From Fervidobacterium thailandense (GTDB lineage: Bacteria > Thermotogota > Thermotogae > Thermotogales > Fervidobacteriaceae), in NCBI RefSeq assembly GCF_001719065.1, contig NZ_LWAF01000007.1:29554-93553 (forward strand): DNA of 64,000 nucleotides, given 5' to 3'. Below are positions 19,458-27,805 of the stretch, piece after piece. The notes below the pieces were generated by a model, which saw only the letters and a list, made by a program, of their open reading frames with translations, was not told the origin of the DNA and made no database searches. How positions within the stretch are numbered: the stretch's first letter is position 1; every line of letters begins with the position of its first letter. A program made the position numbers and the translations under genes.

Positions 19458-21698
19458 TCAAACATCCACAACCCTAACTTGCCAATCACCAGGAAGGTCA
19501 CGCTTTAGTTCTTCCGAAAATCTGATTATCTTCCTCGCATCCTGCGTTTTGACAACGATCTGGTATCTGTATTTATTCATTATCTTCGGTATAGGAGGTT
19601 CGGTTGGCCCAAGAACTTCTTCGTTCTCTGACAGTAACGATTCTATCTTCGAAACGGCAACTTCAGCAGTCTCCAATCCTACCTCTTTATTCGAATTCGC
19701 GTAAATCAGTTCCACCATCTCAGAAAATGGTGGGTAGTTGAGGGCCTTTCTCAATTGAAGCTCGGATTCGTAATAACCGTGGATATCTTGACGCTGCGCG
19801 TAGGTGATTACCGGGTGCTCTGGGTTGTACGTCTGGATCACAGCAATTCCTTTTTCGCTCCTTCCCGACCTACCTACTACCTGGACAAGCAACTGGAACG
19901 TTCTCAGCGGAGCGTTCACATCGGGATACGAGATCAACGCATCAACATCAATCACGCCCACAACTGCTATTCTGTAGATATCCAGTCCTTTCGTTACCAT
20001 TTTGGTACCAACTAAGATGTCGATTTTTCCCTCTCTCAACTTGTCGAGAGTCTGCTTGATCTTTTCCGGTTCATCGGCGATTTCCGCGTCCAATCTCCCG
20101 ATGTTCCTTCCGGGAAAGAGTAGTTTTAACTCACGTTCTATTTTTTCCGTACCTGTGCCTTTGTCGATGAACATGCCCGAATTACAACGTGGACATGTGA
20201 GTGAGAGTTTCTCCTCGTATCCACACACATGACATTTTAGTTTCTCGGAATCCGAGTGGTAAACAAGGCTCACATCACAGTGTGGACAAGTTAACACAAA
20301 ACCGCAAACTGCACATTGAACTCTTGAAAAACCCTTGCGCCGTGTGAAAACGAGCGCGGACTTGCCATCTTCTATGGCTTTTTTTATTTCTTCATACAAA
20401 CTTTCGGAGATCGAACTGCTGACTTTTCTCTCGCGTCTCATGTCCACTACCGAAACATGCGGTAGTTCGACGTTGTATCTCCTTGTCAGTACCGTTAGGG
20501 TCATATCCTTGATGTGTCGCGCAAGGTAGTAATGTTTTAGTGAAGGTGTCGCAGAACCGTAAATAACTTTGACAGGAAAATTTTGAAGGATGGTGTGAGT
20601 CCAGTAAAACGGTTCGGAACTGTTGAAGTAACTTTCATCGTGTTCTTCATCAACAATAACGAGGCTTAAGCCTTTAATTGGAACAAAGACCGCACTTCGT
20701 GGACCGACAAGAACGTCTATATCACCTTTAACCGCCCCGGTCCACACCTCTACTCTTTTGGCATCCGTAAGGTAGCTGTGGTAAACACCGATGGAAAGAT
20801 CCGGGAATCTCCGCTTAATACGCGCCAACGTTTGCTCCGTTAGGGAAATCTCCGGTACAAGGTACAGTACGCGACCCGTTGACAGGTACATTCTCATGAC
20901 CTCAAGGTAGATCTCCGTTTTACCACTCCCGGTTGGTCCCAACAGGAGTGTGTCCTTCTCCGCGTTTTTTATTTCATTAACTGAGTTCCGTTGCTCATCA
21001 CTCAGCTGAACACCCACAGCTTGCCGGTTCTGTGAAACGGGTTCGGTAGTCATCAAGATGATCCCTTTGTTCTTTAACTGAATAACCACATCACGGGAAA
21101 CGTTGGTCATTTCAAGGAGTTCGGACAAACGAATACCCTCGTTCAAAAGGAGGTAGTTCACCACTTTCGATTGAGCCGATGTGAGTTTGTAACTGTGGAG
21201 GTTAGCCGGTGAAATCTTTAAATACACGTAATACTCCTCGCGAGGCTTTGGTATCTTGACATCGAAGTCTTTATAAATTCTCACAAGCCCATTTCGGATG
21301 TATTCTTTGTAATTCGATAGCTTTTTGAACTCTTCAAAAGTTACGCGCTCAAAATTCAGTAAAGGACTTTGACTCTCAACGAAAAGTACGTAATAGTCAT
21401 CGAACTTGGGAGGGAAGCACAAATCGAAGTATCTACCATAGCCACCACCATGCTTTTCGGCCGCGTAAAGGAGTGCTCGAATCCTCCAGTCTTCAAGAAA
21501 AGAAACAAAATCGAGCCTTTCCACAACGGTTCCTGTAAGATCCTCTGGCCTGTACTCGGATCGGTTTACAATGTAGCCAACAACTTTTCGACCCTTGAAG
21601 GGCACTAAAACCCTTTCACCTATCTCTATAATTTCCGAGGACTCGTACCAGTACAAAGTATTGAGAGTGTGCCCAGAAATCGCAACTTGGTAATACAT
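19458..21698 (-). CDS. priA: Primosomal protein N', replication restart helicase PriA
   Basis: DNA helicase that reloads the replisome at stalled forks. The 746-residue protein has the PriA layout: an N-terminal 3'-end-binding domain, the Walker A motif LGPTGSGKTE near residue 255, DEEH in VIVDEEHDESY, and a zinc region with four Cys pairs (CAVCGF, CPHC, CHVCGYE, CPRC) between the helicase lobes. The second lobe has VGTKMVTKGLDI and QVVGRSGRS. The ATG at 21698 is 36 bases downstream of metF, so pyk-metF-priA is probably one operon. It converges with the 18864 gene with only 12 bases between them. Confidence 0.97.
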   Translation of the reverse strand: MYYQVAISGHTLNTLYWYESSEIIEIGERVLVPFKGRKVVGYIVNRSEYRPEDLTGTVVERLDFVSFLEDWRIRALLYAAEKHGGGYGRYFDLCFPPKFDDYYVLFVESQSPLLNFERVTFEEFKKLSNYKEYIRNGLVRIYKDFDVKIPKPREEYYVYLKISPANLHSYKLTSAQSKVVNYLLLNEGIRLSELLEMTNVSRDVVIQLKNKGIILMTTEPVSQNRQAVGVQLSDEQRNSVNEIKNAEKDTLLLGPTGSGKTEIYLEVMRMYLSTGRVLYLVPEISLTEQTLARIKRRFPDLSIGVYHSYLTDAKRVEVWTGAVKGDIDVLVGPRSAVFVPIKGLSLVIVDEEHDESYFNSSEPFYWTHTILQNFPVKVIYGSATPSLKHYYLARHIKDMTLTVLTRRYNVELPHVSVVDMRRERKVSSSISESLYEEIKKAIEDGKSALVFTRRKGFSRVQCAVCGFVLTCPHCDVSLVYHSDSEKLKCHVCGYEEKLSLTCPRCNSGMFIDKGTGTEKIERELKLLFPGRNIGRLDAEIADEPEKIKQTLDKLREGKIDILVGTKMVTKGLDIYRIAVVGVIDVDALISYPDVNAPLRTFQLLVQVVGRSGRSEKGIAVIQTYNPEHPVITYAQRQDIHGYYESELQLRKALNYPPFSEMVELIYANSNKEVGLETAEVAVSKIESLLSENEEVLGPTEPPIPKIMNKYRYQIVVKTQDARKIIRFSEELKRDLPGDWQVRVVDV

Positions 21699-21734
21699 TA
21701 TCCCGTTCGCTCCCCATAAAGCGGCTGAAGATAC

Positions 21735-22607
21735 CTACAGGACTGCCTCAGCAACCTGTTGTATGAGTTCAAAGTCCCTGACTGTCGCAGTAAGGTAAAA
21801 GCCGTGAACGTAAGGTCTGAGGGCTTCCACCACATCGAGTACTCTTTTCAGCGAGTAAGCTTTCAAATCTTCATCCGTTCGGTGGTTAAAATATTCCTTC
21901 GGCACGTACACACCGGGTACTTTTGAAAAGTACTCCATCTGCGATACTGTTTCGAATACCATTAAAGCAACGTATATTTTCACTTTAGAAAACATTTCAT
22001 CGTCCATCTCCAGTGCTTTGCTAAGAAATGTTTCCATGGCTTCCGGCAGAAAAACAGGCTGAGATATGAAAAAAGCACATCCATTGTCGAATTTTCCTCT
22101 CATCCTGTTTACCGTTCCGACAACATCTTTCTCGTACGGACTGAACACTCCTCCTGTGCAGAAATCGAACTTTCCATAAAGCTTTACACCGGCCAAGTTT
22201 TCGCTTTTTTTGTTCATCAGTTCAACCAGTTTGAAAACATCGTAGATCGAAAAGTCCTCGATGTACGATGCAAAAGGATAGGTTCCAACGCGAGGATCAT
22301 CACCTGAAAGAATCAAGAGGTTCTTAACACCGAGCATGTGAGCCGCGATCAGGTCTCCCTCTATGCGTATCGCGTTCCTGGTTGTCCTTGAAAAGTGCAT
22401 GAGCACTTCGAAACCTTTTTCCACGAGTATGTGCGCTGGTGCGATTGGGGAAACCCTTGAACTGCCCATTGGAAGGTCCGTCACGGCAATTACCTGTGCG
22501 CCGCTTTTCACTGCTCCCGTACAAAACTCCACGTATTTTTCCCAATTCGTGCCCCGCGGCGGTAAAGTTTCAAGAATAAAACGCTTCTCAAGGAGTTCAC
22601 ACCCCAA
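21735..22607 (-). CDS. metF: Methylenetetrahydrofolate reductase family protein
   Basis: The MetF family reduces 5,10-methylene-THF to 5-methyl-THF with a flavin. The 290-residue TIM-barrel protein begins FILETLPPRGTN, matching the family's FExxPP start, and continues with DLPMGSSRVSP, AHMLGVKNLLILSGDDPR and a late KIYVALMVF strand, all in family order. The start is TTG at 22607, seven bases after GGGGGT; no better start precedes the FILETLPP motif. A chance TATAAT overlaps this site. It lies between pyk and priA, which does not point to a pathway. It could serve methionine synthesis or another one-carbon route. Confidence 0.85.
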   Translation of the reverse strand: MGCELLEKRFILETLPPRGTNWEKYVEFCTGAVKSGAQVIAVTDLPMGSSRVSPIAPAHILVEKGFEVLMHFSRTTRNAIRIEGDLIAAHMLGVKNLLILSGDDPRVGTYPFASYIEDFSIYDVFKLVELMNKKSENLAGVKLYGKFDFCTGGVFSPYEKDVVGTVNRMRGKFDNGCAFFISQPVFLPEAMETFLSKALEMDDEMFSKVKIYVALMVFETVSQMEYFSKVPGVYVPKEYFNHRTDEDLKAYSLKRVLDVVEALRPYVHGFYLTATVRDFELIQQVAEAVL

Positions 22608-22654
22608 AATTATACCCCCATCCGTTCTGGGACATGAAGGTTATCTCCAATTTG

Positions 22655-24079
22655 TTACACAATCACTTGGATCTGAACGGTGTTCGTTGTTCCCGGTTTA
22701 CCCCAAGGTATCCCGGCGACAAGGACTACTGTGTCTCCGCTCTTTGCCATACCGGTCTCCTTCGCAATTTGAATAACGCGTTCAATCATTTCATCGGTAG
22801 TAAGACTCGCTTCTATTTTGACGGGAATTACACCCCAAACGAGAGAGAGTCGGCGGTAAGTAGCATCGTTGTGCGTTGCCGCGAGGACGGGAACGGATGG
22901 CTTGAACTTGGATACATGGATCGCCGTTGCTCCGGTGCTCGTGGCAGTGATTATCAACTTGGCCTCGACGTTTCTTGCGAGTGTGACCGCAGCGTACGAT
23001 ATGGCACTCGGTGTATCGAGCGATGAACTGTATTCTCTCAGCCATTCGATTTTGTAGCTTTCGTACTCCTCCATATACGCTTCCGTGTTCCTGGCAACCT
23101 CGTCCATGACCTTAACAGCTTCACACGGGTACTTCCCAACCGAAGTCTCGGCAGACAGCATTATCGCATCGGTGCCATCAAGTATAGCGTTGGAAATATC
23201 CGTTATCTCAGCGCGTGTCGGCGTTGGATTTTGAACCATACTCTCAAGCATCTGGGTTGCCGTGATGACAGGTTTCTTGTAAAGATTTGCAATTTCGATA
23301 ATCCTTTTCTGTGCGATCGGTACTTGCGCAATGGGTATTTCAACTCCTAAATCACCGCGGGCTACCATGACCGCATCGGAAGCCAGAATTATCTCCTCAA
23401 GATTATCCAACGCTTGGGCTGTCTCGATCTTCGCAACGATGGGAATGTCGGTGAGGGCCTTCGCATCTTTTACATCCTTTGCCTTCCTGACAAACGAAAG
23501 AGCGAAGTAATCTATTCCCTCCTCGTTGCCCATTCTTATGAACTCTTTATCGCGGTCCGTTACCGAAGGAATCGATACGTCTACACCTGGTAAATTCACG
23601 CCTCGTTTGTGGGTAATCGTACCACCGCGTCTAACAACGCACAAAATTGTCTTTTGAGACTTTAATACATCTTTCACCTCAAGTTCAATGGCACCGTCGT
23701 TTATTAAAATGCGCTCAGAAGGCTTGATTTCTTCGTATAGCTTGTCGTAATTAATCCAAAACCTCTTCGCGCTACCGACGAATTCTTCACCACAAACGAT
23801 TTCGACCTCTGCTCCGTTCTCAAGAGTTACGTAATCTGTCTCAAATTTTCCAGTACGAATCTTCGGTCCAGCAAGATCCAGTAATATTGCGAAATTATAC
23901 CCACGTTGTCGAATAGATTTTAGCCGTCGAATCCGTTCTCTGTGCACTTCTATTGTCTCGTGCGAGGAATTCAACCTGAAAACATTTACTCCGCACTTTA
24001 GCAGTCCGAGGATACCCTCTTCAGATTCCGTGGCCGGACCTAATGTTGCAACTATCTTCGTCCTCCGCGGATAGGACAT
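22655..24079 (-). CDS. pyk: Pyruvate kinase
   Basis: Last step of glycolysis: phosphoenolpyruvate + ADP to pyruvate + ATP. I choose the ATG at 24079 (474 residues, MSYPRRTKIVATLGPA), six bases after GGGGGTG; a GTG at 24088 overlaps that site. The signature KIETAQALDNLEEI and MVARGDLGVEIP are present, with a complete C-terminal regulatory domain. It is first in a likely pyk-metF-priA operon behind an extended -10 promoter. Confidence 0.97.
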   Translation of the reverse strand: MSYPRRTKIVATLGPATESEEGILGLLKCGVNVFRLNSSHETIEVHRERIRRLKSIRQRGYNFAILLDLAGPKIRTGKFETDYVTLENGAEVEIVCGEEFVGSAKRFWINYDKLYEEIKPSERILINDGAIELEVKDVLKSQKTILCVVRRGGTITHKRGVNLPGVDVSIPSVTDRDKEFIRMGNEEGIDYFALSFVRKAKDVKDAKALTDIPIVAKIETAQALDNLEEIILASDAVMVARGDLGVEIPIAQVPIAQKRIIEIANLYKKPVITATQMLESMVQNPTPTRAEITDISNAILDGTDAIMLSAETSVGKYPCEAVKVMDEVARNTEAYMEEYESYKIEWLREYSSSLDTPSAISYAAVTLARNVEAKLIITATSTGATAIHVSKFKPSVPVLAATHNDATYRRLSLVWGVIPVKIEASLTTDEMIERVIQIAKETGMAKSGDTVVLVAGIPWGKPGTTNTVQIQVIV

Positions 24080-24166
24080 CTCAAGCACCCCCTAAAAAAG
24101 TTTATTTATTCAAAAAAATAGCGAATGATGGTAACTAAAGCGTTCCAAGTACCTTCCGCTTTCCAT

Positions 24167-24175
24167 ATTATATCA
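24167..24175 (-). promoter_or_regulatory. Extended -10 promoter of pyk
   Basis: Minus strand reads TGATATAAT, a perfect extended -10 element, about 90 bases upstream of the pyk ATG. No clear -35 is present at 16-18 bases. The leader of about 80 bases has no riboswitch fold that I can recognise. Confidence 0.65.
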
Positions 24176-24220
24176 CATCTCATCTCGAAGAACGGCAGTT
24201 GATGAAGACATATTTACAAG

Positions 24221-24522
24221 TTAATTTTTGAAAAGAGAACACAAGTTTCCTACCCTCCTAAATACCTCCTCAAGTAGTAACGTAGGATATTCGTACACAT
24301 GTCCTAACACCATTATTTTGCTTTCCTTTCATCCCTTTCCCGTTACTTGACCTTGCTTTGTTCCATGTGTCTTGCCATCTTTGTGCCTTGTCTAGAAATT
24401 CTTCCTTTCTCTTACATCTTTCCGCATGGATCATCAAAAAGTATTCATCATCCGCTCTGTGCGTGTTTTCTATTACCCCCATCATGTGTTTTGCCCTCGG
24501 TGGTATTGGGTTTAACTGTAAA
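24221..24522 (-). pseudogene. C-terminal fragment of DDE transposase (IS481-like), cut off by IS256 insertion
   Basis: This fragment carries the end of the integrase-type transposase whose N-terminal part lies at 26003-26744. Read from 24522 it gives LNPIPPRAKHMMGVIENTHRADDEYF in pieces, where the Glu in VIEN is the third catalytic residue of the DDE triad. After GKGMKGK the frame fails: the tail VLGHVYEYPTLLLEEVF, typical of the family end, continues in another frame to a stop at 24221. So there is also a small deletion or frameshift near 24310-24325. The gene was therefore probably already damaged, or decayed after the insertion. Confidence 0.8.
24515..24522. repeat. Left copy of 8-bp target site duplication
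   Basis: ACTGTAAA flanks the IS256-type element here and again at 26003-26010. Removing the element and one copy restores the reading frame of the interrupted transposase, which supports it as a true insertion scar. Confidence 0.88.
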
Positions 24523-26002
24523 GGGAGTACAATAAATTTTGTGTCTGGAAAATCTTAGCTTGCTAAGGTGTATAATATCTTATCCCAACAGAAAGGAGTG
24601 TATCGTATGGCTTCTATCTCCAATGAACAATTCCGTCAGGTCGTTGAAGATACTTTTAAACAACTTTCTTTGCAATACAACGTCGATTTACAACCTGGTT
24701 CTCCTCTTCGTTTGTTCTTAGAAGCCGCTATCAATGCCATTATGCGTGGTGAACGCGATGTCTTTCTTTCTAATGACCCTGATAACAAAGCTAATGGCTT
24801 TTATTCCCGTTTCCTTGATACCGCTATGGGCAAACTTAATCTTTCTGTCCCTCGCGATCGTAATTCTAACTTCCGTCCTCAAATTATTCCTGATAAGTAT
24901 GTCAGAAGCGATGAGTCTTATTCTAACTTACTCCAATCTCTTCTTGTCAATGGTTATTCTAATTCTTCTTTACGTAATACTCTTAAAGCTCTTGGGCTTT
25001 CTTATTCTCAAAGTGATTTAGACCACATTGTTAAGTCTCTCAAAGAAGAACTTATGCTTTTCAAAACTCGTCAGTTGCCTGAACAAGCTCTTGCTCTTTT
25101 CATTGATGCTTATCATTGCTTTGTTAGAAGTGATTCTCGTGTTAGTGAACATGCTTGTTACATTATCGTTGGTATCGATTTAAAAGGTCAAAAAGATATC
25201 TTCGGTGTTTATACTTTCCCTGGTGCGGTCTCAAAGAGCCTTGCATCATCGTTGGTGATGATTTCCCAGGCTTGCATGACAAACTCAAAATGGTATATCC
25301 AAAAGCTCATCATCAGTTATGTTTAGTTCATCTTCAAAGAAATATCAGAAAGAATCTCCCCAAACAAGATGCTTCACAACTCAACGAACAAGTCAAACAG
25401 CTCATACATTTTGACGATGTTCATACCGGAAAAGTTCACCTTGAAAGGTTATTTAGTCAGTATGTGAATAATCCAAAATACTCCAGCTACATCAAAACGC
25501 TATTTGAGAAAATAGAGCAATACACAGCATTCTTGAATTTCCCAAAGCCAGTAAGAAAACACCTTTACACAACAAATGTCGTTGAAAGTGTGAATAGCTT
25601 AGTTGAAAAAATTAGGATATCCCAAGGAGGATACTTCAACAGTATTGAGGTATTAGAACTGAACATATACTTAAGAAGACAAAATCTCAAACAAACGAAA
25701 TGGAAGAACTCAGTACCAAGAATAGCTGGAGAAGCGTATGAAGTATTACAAATATACAATGTGATGTACAAACTAAGCAGATGAAAAGCAAAAGACAATA
25801 GCAAAACAAGAAAGAACAAACGAAAAAGAAAAACTAAGAAACCCTTCGAAGGATAATAAAGCTAATGATAAGGTCATTGACAAATGAATAGTAAAATGGA
25901 AAAACTTAGCAAAAGGAAGAGTAAGGAGACAAAAATTAAAATAATTTACTTCCTCATGTGGTTGTTCTCTTTTCTTCGGACACAAAATTCTTGGTCAGTC
26001 TC
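24523..26002 (+). mobile_element. IS256-family insertion sequence (about 1.48 kb), inactive
   Basis: The borders come from the ACTGTAAA target duplication. Both ends read inward into AATTTTGTGTC (left at 24535-24545, right complement at 25979-25989), and the outermost bases (GGGAG and GAGAC) match partly, so the terminal repeats are imperfect and about 24 bases long. Length, 8-bp duplication and transposase type all fit IS256. The element has a lower G+C content than its surroundings. The transposase it carries is broken, so it could move only with help from an intact copy. Confidence 0.88.
24607..25784 (+). pseudogene. IS256-family (Mutator-type) transposase, internal deletion with frameshift
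   Basis: The N-terminal half (ATG at 24607, after AAGGAG) runs in one frame through FIDAYHCF, where the Asp is the first catalytic residue, to GVYTFPG. The second half, in another frame, resumes at GLKEPCIIVGDDFPGL (second Asp), continues CLVHLQRNIRK and reaches NVVESVNSLVEKIR (catalytic Glu). Compared with the family, about 18-20 residues between these halves are missing near 25221-25226, so a short deletion also shifted the frame. The stop is at 25784. No single frame encodes a whole enzyme. Confidence 0.9.
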
Positions 26003-26010
26003 ACTGTAAA
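26003..26010. repeat. Right copy of 8-bp target site duplication
   Basis: ACTGTAAA, identical to 24515-24522, at the right border of the IS256-type element. It lies within the codons for DLQ of the interrupted transposase. Confidence 0.88.
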
Positions 26011-26744
26011 TCTAACTTCTCGAATATTTCGTTCCATTCGTTCAACTTCCTTTCACTCCCTCCACAAAACTCCATCCCGTTATCCATCCGTATTTTCATC
26101 CTCCCTCTCACATTGTGCACCCTTAACCATAATGCCACTATCGAAATAAACATGAACCCAAACGTTGAATTTAATTCATACGAGTATGCCGTAAATCTTG
26201 TTCGTGTCGCCACGTCTATCATATTCCATTCGTATCTCGGCAATCTGTAATTTTTCATGTGTTCATACACTTCTTTCGGTAAGCTTTCTTTGTCCAATAA
26301 ATGCTTCGTATCTAATTGAAACTCACTGAATGGTATTAACGCTTCGTAATCGTATAAGCTCCTTTCTCCTTTCTTTGTCTTCCTTGTCTTTTTCGGTACT
26401 TTATTTCGTTTCAGAACAGATTTTATCGTATTTTCACTTATCACAAGCCCATATTTCTTCTGCAAATACGTAGACAATCTTCTGTATCTAAATCCTGTCC
26501 TCTTGGCTTCTTCAACGATTATGTCTTCAAACTCTGATTTTAGCTTCTTAGGGGAGTTTTTCGGCCTTCTTGACTTATCTTCTAAACAATCGTACACAGC
26601 TCTTCTTACTGTTGCTCTTGCGATACCTAATATCTTTGCAGTCTTTGATACATTCCGGTTATTAGCTTCAAAGACTTTACGAACGACTTCCCTTGCTTTT
26701 TGAGGGGATAGTTTTCTTAGCTCGTGATATGATATAATGTTCAT
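26003..26744 (-). pseudogene. N-terminal part of DDE transposase (IS481-like), interrupted by IS256
   Basis: The ATG at 26744 has a GGGAGGT site. Residues 1-110 hold helix-turn-helix domains (SKTAKILGIARATVRRAV and a second, winged one); then the integrase core starts with FSEFQLDTKHLL (first Asp) and RMDNGMEFCGG (second Asp). The frame ends just inside the IS256-type element after EIFEKLDLQ. Joining across the 8-bp duplication gives EKLDLQLNPIPPRAKH without a shift. IS481 is my best family guess; other rve-type families are possible. Confidence 0.85.
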
Positions 26745-26905
26745 AGGCTGACCTCCCATCCTGGAAGGAATTTGGTAGTACGATAAAAGGGGATGTTACA
26801 TGTTTTAATTATATCAAACAGGATGGAGGCAGCCTCTTGTGTTATTTTGTTTCTCTACTTGGTAAGTATGTCCACACCTATTCGTGGCTTTCCAAATTTC
26901 ATCCC

Positions 26906-26933
26906 TTGAAAAATTCTCCACCTATGGTAAAAT
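26906..26933 (+). promoter_or_regulatory. Promoter of the tRNA-Ser/tRNA-Arg operon
   Basis: TTGAAA (26906-26911), 16-base spacer ending TGG, TAAAAT (26928-26933), about 14 bases before tRNA-Ser. Between the transposase start at 26744 and this promoter I see no gene. Confidence 0.82.
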
Positions 26934-26947
26934 TCTTCATGCGGTGC

Positions 26948-27037
26948 GGAGAGATGGCCGAGTGGTCGAAGGCGCTTGCCTGCTAAGCAAGTGTGGAGGT
27001 TTCTCCACCGAGGGTTCGAATCCCTCTCTCTCCGCCA
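26948..27037 (+). tRNA. tRNA-Ser (anticodon GCT)
   Basis: A 90-base class II tRNA with acceptor GGAGAGA/TCTCTCC, anticodon stem CTTGC/GCAAG with loop CTGCTAA (anticodon GCT), a long variable arm (GTGGAGGTTTCTCCAC region), T-loop TTCGAAT, discriminator G and encoded CCA. Confidence 0.97.
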
Positions 27038-27066
27038 ATTTTTTTGTAATAGGCTCAAAAAAGCGC

Positions 27067-27143
27067 GTGCCCGTAGCTCAAGTGGATAGAGCGTCAGACT
27101 GCGGATCTGAAGGTTGTGGGTTCAACTCCCGCCGGGCACGCCA
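27067..27143 (+). tRNA. tRNA-Arg (anticodon GCG)
   Basis: A 77-base cloverleaf with acceptor GTGCCCG/CGGGCAC, anticodon stem TCAGA/TCTGA with loop CTGCGGA (anticodon GCG), T-loop TTCAACT, discriminator G and encoded CCA. A genomic G at position 34 instead of the A that is edited to inosine in many bacteria implies direct reading of CGC and CGU. Confidence 0.95.
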
Positions 27144-27169
27144 GTTTTTGTTTTTTTATATCGACGAAC

Positions 27170-27206
27170 ACGGCGGTTCGAAATGCAAACCGCCGTTTTG
27201 TTTTTC
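27170..27206 (+). terminator. Intrinsic terminator after tRNA-Arg
   Basis: Stem ACGGCGGTT / AACCGCCGT with a nine-base loop, followed by TTTGTTTTTC. An earlier T-run at 27145-27157 directly follows the tRNA. Confidence 0.85.
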
Positions 27207-27222
27207 TTTTTTTAAAAAGGTG

Positions 27223-27231
27223 TGGTATAAT
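27223..27231 (+). promoter_or_regulatory. Extended -10 promoter of the chemosensory cluster
   Basis: TGGTATAAT, a perfect extended -10, lies right after the terminator T-runs and about 45 bases before the first gene of the cluster. No good -35 is seen. No other strong promoter is obvious before lgt, so this may drive many of the following genes. Confidence 0.65.
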
Positions 27232-27274
27232 CTTTCCAGAAAAGCAAAGATAGAAGAAACGTGAGGTGGTTAGC

Positions 27275-27781
27275 TTGAGGATGGCTGAAAGAACATCCGG
27301 TGTTGAAGGTAGCGTCAGAAAGCGCGAGCTCACAAAACTCACCTATTACCTTACGATATTCCTCGGATTCGTCACTTTCGTCTTTGGTTTTATCTCCATC
27401 GCGGTCTACCTCGGTGTTCTTTACCTTTCACCTGTTATTTCCAACCTAACCGGTATTGTTTTCCTGACGTCCAGGTATTTTCTCCTGACGCTGATAATGT
27501 TAACTTTTGCTGGATTTTTTACAGCATCTTATCCTGTTTCGAAAGCGGTCAACGGAAATTCTTCATTTCACATAATTATGGCCTTCGGATGTTCTGGAGT
27601 AGCGTTGGGGACGCAGGTTTTCAAGTTGGCTATATCAGGTCCGACATGGATAGGCTTGGATCTTCTTGGTAACAATGGAAATACGATGGAAATGATGTAC
27701 TTAACAGCTGTTTATTTTGTCTATTCATTAATACTCTTCGTCGTCGAGTTCACCTTACTCAAGGGTGAGTTCTCCGAGTAA
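27275..27781 (+). CDS. Hypothetical four-helix membrane protein
   Basis: No family recognised. About 168 residues with four predicted membrane helices (about residues 25-50, 60-85, 97-117 and 135-160) and short loops. The start is uncertain: TTG at 27275 is six bases after the GAGGTG site, while the ATG at 27281 is twelve bases away; I prefer TTG. It ends 24 bases before the CheR-like gene and is first in that cluster, so a membrane partner or sensor role in the chemosensory-like pathway is possible but unproven. Confidence 0.72.
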   Translation: MRMAERTSGVEGSVRKRELTKLTYYLTIFLGFVTFVFGFISIAVYLGVLYLSPVISNLTGIVFLTSRYFLLTLIMLTFAGFFTASYPVSKAVNGNSSFHIIMAFGCSGVALGTQVFKLAISGPTWIGLDLLGNNGNTMEMMYLTAVYFVYSLILFVVEFTLLKGEFSE

Positions 27782-27805
27782 AGGTCGTTTTGGAGGTAAT
27801 AAAGT

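Noticed and set aside
22602..22620. TATAAT directly before the metF start
   Set aside because: Transcription from it would begin at or after the start codon; there is no fitting -35, and pyk is only 48 bp upstream, so metF is more likely read through.
24089..24166. Riboswitch or attenuator in the pyk leader
   Set aside because: The roughly 80-base leader is A+T-rich and I find no strong stem or known aptamer core.
25155..25784. Second half of the IS256-type transposase as a separate gene
   Set aside because: It begins in the middle of the family domain without a ribosome site and continues the first half after a deletion; it is a pseudogene part.
24238..26843. AACACAAG at 24238-24245 and its complement at 26836-26843 as ends of the older IS element
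   Set aside because: Only eight matching bases, not extended by neighbours, and the left copy lies inside the apparent C-terminal coding tail; I cannot set the ends of that element.
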